Source: Symsagittifera roscoffensis
Lineage: Eukaryota; Xenacoelomorpha; Acoela; Convolutidae
Assembly: GCF_963678635.1 (NCBI RefSeq)
Contig: NC_087068.1
Span: 43,641,080 to 43,705,079, forward strand
Length of the DNA: 64,000 bases
Direction of reading: 5' to 3'
The position numbers and the translations under genes were made by a program. The notes beneath the pieces were generated by a model. The model did no database searches, had not been told where the DNA came from, and was given only the letters and a program-made list of their open reading frames with translations. Below, piece by piece: positions 56,380-64,000 of this stretch (position 1 is the stretch's first letter; each line of letters opens with the position of its first letter).

Positions 56380-57542
56380 CGAGAAGCTTCTTTTAATTAT
56401 GTAATCGTAGTCATAAGTATGTGATGAGTTTTCGTTCCTAATCGAGGAGAACGAGAGCTTGAACAAAACTGGAACTAATCCACCATTGTTTCGCAGCTTC
56501 ACAAATTTCTGTTTTAGGGCCTCGTTATCCAATTTTCTTGTTACTAGTTGAAATGATTATACCTTGATTAAGTACCTTGGTTTCCAAAAGTGCCCTGGTT
56601 TCGAAAAAATCAGAATCAGTTTATAAAAAAATGCAACCTTTGAGACTAATGCCAAAATCATGAAGAAAAGTTTTGCGATAAAAATTGTGTTTCTGAGCAA
56701 GAAAAAAACCAGTCGTAACTTTTGTTTGGCATCTTTTCATGTAATCATTTGGTCAATTTGATATGATGAACCCTCGTTACCATTCAATGGTTCTGTTTTT
56801 CTGATTTTCAGATTTCTAAAAAGTCTTACCAAGGTAGTTGTAATGTTGTATTTAAGCTTGCTTAATTTCATGTCGCTTAGCGGAAAGGAGAAAAAGTGGA
56901 TTGTAAAATCCATGCCATCGATTTTTTCTCAACCAAAAGTTTTGGTGCCCTTATACTTAAAACTTAAATCGTCTCAATACTTAATAACTTTATCAGGGCA
57001 ACGCTTGCCCCGGAAAAAATCTAGCAATATCAAATTGATGTTTTTAGATATAACCTGCTCGGAAATTTTTGTCTAGTAGCTCGACTTTTTCCAAATACTT
57101 TGTTTCGAGAAAACCAGTTTCTAATTTAGCTCATTTTTCCCGGGTACTTTTTCGCCCTAGATGAAATTTTTGAAAATTTGATGGCATAATGACAGTGACA
57201 CAAACCCACTCTATGCTTGGTTATGACGTTGCTTCCTGGCCGTCCTCAGATTTTGCCTGATGCCTTACCTTTGCCCTTTACCTTTTTCTGCGACAGGTCT
57301 CAGTTGGCTTTCATACTATGCAAAATCCGAATCCATAGTTATTTCAGCTCTTGCTTTTTTACTCTGATGGAGCTCATGGTAATTGTTGATTCGCTTTGTG
57401 ATCTTTTGCTTTTCATTTTAACTTTTTTAACCCAATAGTAAGTATATCTGGATCAGATTGTTTTCAAATAAGTCTAGCGTTCCTTTCCCGTCGCCAGTTT
57501 ACAAAAGAATTGGCTACTCTTAGTTGACAGCTGAGTATACAG
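56380..57542. other. No gene confidently recognised
   Basis: Short ORFs at 56843-57076 and 57217-57438 have no supporting motif. Composition becomes slightly less AT-rich towards 57250. Confidence 0.35.
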
Positions 57543-57819
57543 TGTAAGCTCTTTTACAAGTGGACCAAAAGTTGTTGATGATGCGGCTGCTTATGTTTTT
57601 CTGCACCTAGTCATGCCAACTAATGATATTCCTTGTCAGGGGGTTTTAATTCAACAGTCTCCGATTATTCTTGTTCTGATTTACAACAATGAACAAAGAG
57701 AGCTAGGAACTGATGCAACAGGTGCAGTCTTTTGTGGCGTTTTTACTCTTTTTGAAGTTTTAAATGGTGTAAGAGTTATCGTCGAGACACACAGCTCCAG
57801 AACTACTTGCGAGCTTTAA
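57543..57819 (+). CDS. Candidate terminal exon, unknown protein
   Basis: From an acceptor-like AGTATACAG, a 92-codon frame runs to TAA: SFTSGPKVVDDAAAYVFLHL, then a strand-like PIILVLIYNN..., ATGAVFCGVFTLFEVL and GVRVIVETHSS. Alternating hydrophobic residues suggest a beta-rich domain. The single base before the first full codon implies phase 2. Codon composition is better than in the flanks. I do not recognise the family, and no partner exon with the right phase was found. Confidence 0.3.
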
Positions 57820-58149
57820 ATAAATTCAGTACTTGGTAAGAAAATTACAATCAAAACTACGTTCAAAATGGGAGGGTCAGGCAAGTTTTCAATGCTATTG
57901 ATCATAAAACCGCTTTCAGGCATTGTTGATTTTTGCATGCTTTGTCAGTGCAATAAAAAATTTCAGATAATTGTTTTTGGATGCCTCTTTTCAGAAACAA
58001 AGTTCACTCAAAATTAAACAGGGCAAATAAAAGTCTGCTGTTATGGTCGATTAATAAATAAGGCTGAAATCATTTCGGGTTTGACTCATTCAATTTTACA
58101 TTAGTTCGAAAAAATCAATACTTCGGGAAATCGATCATTTTATTGATTT

Positions 58150-58622
58150 TTTGTTCCGATTATTTTCAAATAAAATGACGGAATATTTGCGCTCGGGTGC
58201 TATTCGTCTCAAGACAAAATTGGAATTTTTAACTATCAATTTTAACAGAGTTTTTTTTATGTCATTCTGAAAGTTTTGTTGTCTTGAGCTCTGAATAATT
58301 TTTTTACTTGTAATCGTTTTTTGTAACGTTTTGGGGTCTTAAAGATTTCAAATTTGGGACAATAAACGCGCGATATGCTTCGTGCTAATAATGTGTCAGC
58401 GGAATTTTAATCCATCTTAGAAATCGTTCCAAATTAGGCTGAGGCGCGCTCCTTGGTCGATTTATTACTTTGCTCTATACAAAGTATATAGCTTTTAATT
58501 TACACAGCGTGCTTTCAGTTTTTTTTTGAAAAATTTCATCAAATAGATTTTCAAACCACTCCATATTAATTAAAATGTGGTCAGAAAACTTAAGGTTTCG
58601 CCCTGATACGAGAAGTCTTGTT
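58150..58622 (+). mobile_element. Helentron-like element
   Basis: Starts TTGTTCCGATTATTTTC, has GACGGAATATTTGCGCTCGG, AAACGCGCGATATGCTTCG and AATCCATCTTAGAAATCG, and ends CCCTGATACGAGAAGTCTTG. Clear family member with moderate divergence. Confidence 0.7.
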
Positions 58623-58985
58623 GCTAATTTAATTACACGGTATAGCAATTGTTCACTTATGTCATCTAGTCTTGAGAAAAACCTCTAATGTTATTGAGGC
58701 TCAAGCGCCAAGAAACACGAATTTCAAGAAAGGTTTTAACTCGAGCTTAATCACCTCTTGAAGCGCCATTGAGATAACCTTCCGTAACCTAGTGTTGTTA
58801 TTGTTCTTTTAAATCATTTATATAGGTCTTTGGTACTGGTCTGACGTTGATTGCGTGCACTCCAACGGAGTGATCTGGTGTTTTTCATTGTTTATTTTTC
58901 TAGAACAGTGCTTAATGCAACCTTAATTTTTATCTTTTTTGTTGAGTTTAGTTTTTCAGGGTTATAATATTTTATCATTTTATAA
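58623..58985. other. No gene recognised
   Basis: Nothing beyond short chance ORFs. Confidence 0.4.
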
Positions 58986-58989
58986 AGGC

Positions 58990-59190
58990 GCAGTCAATTA
59001 ACAAATCTGGCATGAGGGGATCACCTTCATTATAGCGATCGCGACTCTCCTAATCTATGGCAAGCTGGCGGGACATGTTCCAAGCCAAAGAAAACAAAAA
59101 CATCAACAAGCTGATATATTCTCCGGACCGGAAAACGACCACCTCGGCAAAAATAGAAGCCCCGGAAAGTAACAAAAATCAGGATTGAAC
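58990..59190 (+). other. Short frames at the start of the second retroelement remnant
   Basis: Two overlapping frames look non-random. One begins at ATG 59057 (MASWRDMFQAKENKN...) and is hydrophilic. The other (58999-59169) reads a membrane-like span GITFIIAIATLLIYGKL followed by a basic hydrophilic tail and a stop. The first could be a Gag or pol N-terminus; the second looks like a membrane anchor with a cytoplasmic tail. I cannot choose between them. Confidence 0.25.
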
Positions 59191-59979
59191 AGCAAGCCAA
59201 GTAAGAAACCTGGACTAGAAAAGAAGATAGACAACAAAAAAGGTGTTAATCAAAAACAGAATGAGCAAATTCGCAGGTATGAGAAAATAAGTTGATACAA
59301 AATCAGATCCATGATCTACCTTGCAGATTGGAGGTTTAGAATTTTCGCTTAAAACTTCAAGAAGTTGAAAATCCTCCGGATTAAATTTCATGAGTTCTGG
59401 TAATATTTCAATCTTTCCTTCATATGTAAACCGAATGTCATTTTCAAACAAAAAACACTGTCAAACAGAAGACAACATGTTAAGGTAAAATTGGAACATT
59501 TTTAAAGAGCCTTAGCTGAAAAGAAAAAGTGCGACATCTCCAGTGGTGAAGACGAATGAATTCTTGATACTTTATAAACCACATGAAAAACTACGACATA
59601 CAGGGATTTTGATAACATAAGCATTCGCTCCACTAGATTCACTCAACGTAGCCGGGACAGATGAGACACGTATTTTGAACAACCTGAAGATGTCGAACGT
59701 TTGAAAAACTCGAAATCATAGATTCAAAGTCCTTCGAAAAATTTACATGAAACAGGAACCTCAGCTAAACTTCAAAAGAGGAGACTCACTTATAAAATCT
59801 GAAAAAACAATCGAAGCCCGCAAAAGATGTACACTGTAAATCTTGTAAGCTTAAAAGCGTTTTACAGAAAATCATTAATTGAAAGGAAAAACTTTATTAT
59901 TATCAATACCTTTAATTCTGTTAACTATCTTGTACATTCCTCTAACAAGTTTTCGCCATATAATCATGTAAATAACCTG

Positions 59980-60560
59980 ATAGAAGTTGGGGCATAATTA
60001 ACGCCTGCACAGAAGCTGGTCTAAGCGAAAACGATGATTACTCAGTTTCAAACATATAGACACGTTCTGACCCTGAAGGAAACAACTGAAGAAAGGTATC
60101 AGGTTATCTGAAGAAAAACTATAAAGGTTATCGAAAAAATTTTAACGCTATAATGAAGACCTCTTCATAAATAAGTCTTATTGTAAAAAAAGAGTACAAA
60201 AGATATATCTTAAAAACTAGCTCTAGACGAAAGCAGATTACACAATGGGACTTCAAACTTTTAGTGATTGAGATAAAAGACGCCTCTCTTTGTCATTTAA
60301 GCGCTTCCCTAGAGCAACACCACGGGAGTGATTGGAAAACAGTCACATCTCCAAATAGATTTTTGAGCACAGGAAGTGAACTTTTCAACAAACGAACTTG
60401 AATTTTTGGGAGTACTAGCAGCATTACTCTACAGATCTTAATTTTAATTTTAAAAAAGTTGGATAAATATAGACTTCACAGACATAGATTCTAAAACTCA
60501 AATTGGAAAACCAACACCAATTTTAGATTTTGACTAAGCGTTTGTAGTTGCTACAGTGAA
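59980..60560 (+). pseudogene. pol: Second Ty3/gypsy element: RT/RNase H remnant
   Basis: Around 60310-60420, two adjacent frames give SDWKTVTSPNRFLSTGSE and, after a one-base shift, STNELEFLGVLAALLYRS. These match the W..V.F.SR.L...E..YS.NELE.L.VVW conserved region of gypsy RNase H. Upstream sequence (59980-60300) is too decayed to show the RT palm. It is a distinct, more decayed element than the one at 21849-28426. Confidence 0.55.
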
Positions 60561-61239
60561 AAAAGTTAGAAACCTAATTTTAGTCCATTGAATTATAATA
60601 TTGTAAATATCACCAATCTGTAAGCCCACAATTCGCAACTTTCAAATTTTTCAAAATGAGGAGAGAAGTTTATCAGTTCTCTCCTGCAGGTTGTTTGTTC
60701 CGCGTTGATTGTTTGAGTTTATAAACATATCCGTTCCGAATTGCATTACCTTAAATTTTCGGAATGTCGCTCTTTCCATAATTCTTTTTACCAATAGTTT
60801 TTTCTCTATCGATCAATGCCGATAAATTAAAAATTCCAATTGATTCCATTTAAATAATGAAAAAAGTGTATTTTTAAGTTGCCAGCTTTTGTTAAATTTA
60901 ATTCCCTAAGCTTTCACGTCTCTTAAAATGTTGAACGTCCGGAGACGTAACATTTTTTTTTGAAGAAAAAATCCGAAAATTGTTAAAATTACCAAAATCT
61001 CTATCGGCATTCAGTTTGCTTCTTAGCACCAAAACTCTGTGTCATTAATACCAGAAGAAGACGTATTATAAAGCCAATTGATTACAAAAAAACACTTACA
61101 TTGCACAAAGTTTGGCAAATAATTACATCAATTTTGTCGAAACTTCCATACTTCCAACGGAATTTTGTAACCGGACAACAAACCAGTTGTTCCACTTGAA
61201 GTCAAAAGGGCAGTGCACAAAACGCATCCTCGAGAGTAT

Positions 61240-61870
61240 AGAGTGAAACTCCCTTTTGAAAGCGCATGGTGGTCTCATTTGAATCCTCTGTACTGGTAAC
61301 ACGGCACGGTGAAACGGGGAAAACTGTGTTCCAATTGCATCAAAGTCGGTAAAAACTTGAAAGCTTTTGTTTCTTCACTTAATGTAAAATCAATTCTTAC
61401 CCTGTGGGAAGTTAATGAAGAGATTGATTTGAAATCACTGCTCTGTTGGATATTGACTGGCGTAATCAAAAATACATTCTTCTTTGCATCGATAGATTTT
61501 CTAAATTTCTTCCAGCAAAATTAGCTGGCCAATTATTCTAAATTGATTCCCTCAAAATTATATACATATTTTGGGCATTCCCAAAAATTTTTTGTAAAAA
61601 TTACGTTTTTTGCTTCATATGACAAGATTTAGCCACTCAAAAAACATTGGTAAAAAAAATTGGTTCACGGGATTAAAAGATAACTATTCACTATGTCATC
61701 GGAACCTCCAAAACATCTAATTAACGATGCCTTGTCTAAAAGCAGTTGCAACCTAGGACGTACGATGCAATCGGAAAAAACTGCACTCCTTTTTCGAGAA
61801 ACAATCGCAAACCCAAAAACCTCCTCTGGAAATAACTTGTAGAAAAAAAACACAAAAACTTGTTTTGATT
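61240..61870 (+). pseudogene. pol: Second Ty3/gypsy element: integrase remnant
   Basis: PFESAWWSHLNPLYW (near 61250) and CSNCIKVGKNLK (61328-61365) correspond to the integrase zinc domain (WW..M......C..C...GKNLK). NEEIDL (61420) and FFASIDFLNFF (61482-61514) match NE..QIDF and FL..ID.FSKF around the first catalytic Asp. The remaining core is lost; a later SLEPPKHLINDAL-like stretch may be the C-terminal part. Stops in all frames. A further 62-codon frame at 61865 (YESDPSASD) may be the Pol tail. Confidence 0.6.
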
Positions 61871-62088
61871 AAGGCGAATCAACATATCGGACTCCAGAGC
61901 AGCGTGTTGGACAAAATACGATTAAGTAGGGGATCGCTATTTAGTCACTCTCGTCGCAAAAAAAACAAATATCTTTTTGAAGAAGGCTATGAATCGGACC
62001 CTTCGGCCTCAGACATCAAACGAGCTCCATTAAAAACCAGCAATGATAAGACCTTCATCCAGAATTAAACTCCTACTAAACACTAAAC

Positions 62089-62334
62089 ATGTCCGATAGG
62101 AAAAACGGGGCAGCATATTATCGAGAAGTCGCAGGCAATATAGTTAGCTCGTCGGAATTTCCTTATAAATTTTCAATCAGAAAACCTTTGGAAAACCTGA
62201 ACTCTGACGGAAAGAAAGCAGGATTTTTCAGTGAAAGTTTTACTTTCCCTTTTTTAAATCAAAATTTTTCAATAGTATATTTTGCACTCCAAGGAAAGAT
62301 ACCAATTGGATGCAGGACTCCCATAACTATTTAA
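62089..62334 (+). pseudogene. ORF of unknown kind after the integrase remnant
   Basis: An 81-codon ORF (starting MSDRKNGAAYYREVAGNIV) follows directly after the Pol tail. Its position would suit a third retroelement ORF, but I see no signal peptide or membrane anchor and recognise nothing in it. Confidence 0.3.
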
Positions 62335-62340
62335 AGAGAT

Positions 62341-63537
62341 ATTGTGACATTCGACCAGATTGATATTAAAATGCATGCAGTTTTGGCGTACGATTGGTTG
62401 ATTTCAGCAATTAACGTGCTTGTTCACAAATTGAACGAATTGGGAGTGATGAGTTTTGACTGGTAGTTATTTTTTGAAAAAGTGGTTAGAAATTAAAAAC
62501 ATTTCACGTCCTTGAAAGTTCGAGACAATTGGAAAAGCGCCAAAAACAGAACGACGATTTTTGCTGATATAAACAAGGCGTGTAAAGATATATAGTCAAT
62601 GATATTTACGGCAGAAGTTATAACAATTGTACAGCTATAATCGTTACGAACCGATTCCCTAGAATCAGGAGGGCTTTTGAAAGGATTTTGCTACCCTTCC
62701 TGATCGACAAGAAAACAGCTCTTCGTGCGGATTCAGGATTCCGGAAGGGTCTAGGGAAAGACTGTGAACTGATTTTTAACAATTTTCAACTTCCCGGAAA
62801 ATCATGAGTTGAATTTAATTTAACATCAGTTTCATTTTCGGAAAAGAAAAAGCTACGATTTGAAGGAGAGGGTTGATCCATCTCCGAAGAACATGATAAT
62901 TTTTTATCTACTGAACAAAATTATTGGTTATATTAACAAGTGAGTACTAGCCCTGTTTGTAGGAGAGACCTAGTTGTTTGGGGATACTGAGACCCATCCA
63001 TGATATTACATTTTCCGCATGCAACTAAGTTAATTTGCGCGAGTTAGCCGATAGCCTCAAATAGTGACTTTGTCAAACCGATGTTAATGTACCTTTAATT
63101 GAATTGGCTTGGTATACACGGGTTTAAGCATGTGAAGCTGTGTTTAGACGCTAGCCAGTTGTTTTATAACCTAGCTTTATTTCCGTCGGTATGTACTTCC
63201 CGGCGATTGTTACATACTTCCTTTCAGATTTTGGACTACGAAACCTCAAAAAAGGCAAAAACCTAATTACCCTGTGGGCCATTGATTCTAAATTTAGCTT
63301 GGATCTCTTAGAAAACCAGAAGAAACATAATCCTCGATCAGAGTAGCTCTCGCTTCTGAGTTCTCGGTCTCAATCAATTGGACAATGGGCCTGGAACATC
63401 CACATAGGTAACGAGACCACTGGTCACAAATCCTCGGAAGTCAAACCAAATCAACAATTGACGAATACTTTAACCCTTGTTGCCCGCGCAGAAAAGTTGG
63501 CCCTCCTAAATTCTATGGTGTTCAAATGTTTTGTTAG
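62341..63537. other. Intron-like or intergenic DNA leading to the exon duplication
   Basis: No exon assigned. From about 63300 the sequence is the first copy of the repeat unit that recurs at 63734-64000. Confidence 0.4.
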
Positions 63538-63735
63538 TTTCCTCCGAATACCAAGGTGCAAATTCAAACTGCGATTGTGGACGCGAAGGACACGGAGATA
63601 AAACTATCTGATGCGGACTCTCAATTGGCCCAGAGGCAAGTTCTAATGGCCGAAACAACCGAGATGATCTCCGACTCGCTGCGCTCCTGCTCCTACTGCA
63701 GCATCCCAAAAACGGCCAAGTCACTTGAATTTTAA
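63538..63735 (+). CDS. Duplicated exon, copy 1; possible coiled-coil protein
   Basis: From acceptor TGTTTTGTTAG a 65-codon frame runs to TAA: FPPNTKVQIQTAIVDAKDTE..., then DADSQLAQRQVLMAETTEMI, and SCSYCSIPKTAKSLEF. The region is much richer in G+C than its surroundings. The first half is helical with heptad-like spacing; a C-X2-YC cluster is near the end. The partial second copy reads IPPDSRTEI, so residue changes are conservative (N/D, T/S, K/R, Q/E), which supports coding. It may be a last exon or, if a donor before the TAA is used (CCAAG|GTCA-like is absent; only GTCACT is available), an internal one. Family unknown. Confidence 0.5.
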   Translation, partial: FPPNTKVQIQTAIVDAKDTEIKLSDADSQLAQRQVLMAETTEMISDSLRSCSYCSIPKTAKSLEF

Positions 63736-63971
63736 CTTAGAAAAACGCAAAGAAACAAAATCCTCGATCAGAGCAGCTCTCGTTTTTGAGTTCTCGATCT
63801 CAATCATTTAGACAATAGGCCTGGAACTTCCTCATAGGCAATGAAACCACTGGTGACAAATTTTTCGGAAGTCAATGCAAATCAACAATAGCCGAGTACT
63901 TTAACCCTTGTTGCCCGCGCAGAAAATTTGGTGAGGACTCCTAAATTCTATGTTGATCGAATGTTTTGTAG

Positions 63972-64000
63972 ATTCCTCCGGACAGCAGGACCGAAATAAT
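63972..64000 (+). CDS. Duplicated exon, copy 2, partial
   Basis: Begins after TGTTTTGTAG with IPPDSRTEI and runs off the window. Homologous to the exon at 63538 in the same phase. Confidence 0.5.

Larger units (their letters stand above)
63304..64000 (+). repeat. Tandem exon-bearing repeat unit, ~434-bp period, cut by the window edge
   Basis: 63304-63537 recurs at about 63738-63971 with roughly 85-90% identity by eye. Shared blocks include AATCCTCGATCAGAG, AACCCTTGTTGCCCGCGCAG and CCTAAATTCTATG. Each copy ends in an acceptor (TTTTGTTAG or TTTTGTAG) followed by an exon beginning with Pro-Pro. Confidence 0.85.

Noticed and set aside
1-64000. CRISPR arrays, rRNA genes, bacterial promoters or operons
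   Set aside because: No regularly spaced short repeats with unique spacers, no rRNA-like conserved blocks and no bacterial gene organisation were seen.

Overview
The window is AT-rich (about two thirds A+T outside a few islands), gene-poor DNA from a metazoan nuclear genome, most likely an invertebrate. The evidence is spliceosomal exons with GT-AG junctions and matching phases, two kinds of Ty3/gypsy LTR retrotransposon, a non-LTR (LINE) retrotransposon, Tc1/mariner, hAT-like and Helentron-like DNA elements, tRNA-derived fragments, and one 200-base assembly gap. I cannot name the species. No bacterial operons, CRISPR array, rRNA or intact tRNA gene were seen.

Layout. 1-3178 (minus): 5' part of an LTR-type retroelement running off the left edge, with two small overlapping ORFs and then a Gag capsid/zinc-knuckle frame. 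That frame stays open for 2.7 kb except for two in-frame stops. 4870-10560: transposon debris (Tc1/mariner transposase fragment, foldback remnant, gap), no gene. 10600-19250: a decayed LINE whose endonuclease-to-RT segment occurs as three tandem units. Each unit carries the same nested ~520-bp element, and the middle one also holds a piece of an unrelated membrane-protein gene. 20145-20379: a MITE with a perfect 8-bp target duplication. 20409-20921: two candidate host exons. 21493-28520: an old Helentron-like copy split by a decayed Ty3/gypsy element with both LTRs. 28590-33955: more Helentron-like copies and one unexplained 100-aa ORF. 33956-37934: a 1.85-kb tandem duplication ending in a Tc1-like foldback element. 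37937-45108: nothing recognisable except a tRNA-like SINE fragment and short dispersed repeats. 45109-47594: two Helentron-like copies, a minisatellite and a long hairpin. 48552-51207: the best host gene, three exons of a two-pass membrane protein. 52684-56379: a MITE with iterated ends, and a segmental duplication involving a ~1-kb TIR element with a G-rich core. 57543-57819: a possible exon. 58990-62340: a second decayed Ty3/gypsy pol. 63300-64000: a tandemly duplicated exon unit cut by the right edge.

Working logic. Few genes here act together. The region is a layered transposon graveyard in and between long introns. The points most worth following are the retroelement with in-frame stops and extra 5' ORFs, the Helentron-like family that occurs head-to-tail and seems to mediate ectopic exchange (moving a gene fragment into the LINE array), and the duplicated terminal exon, which looks more diverged than its flanking intron.
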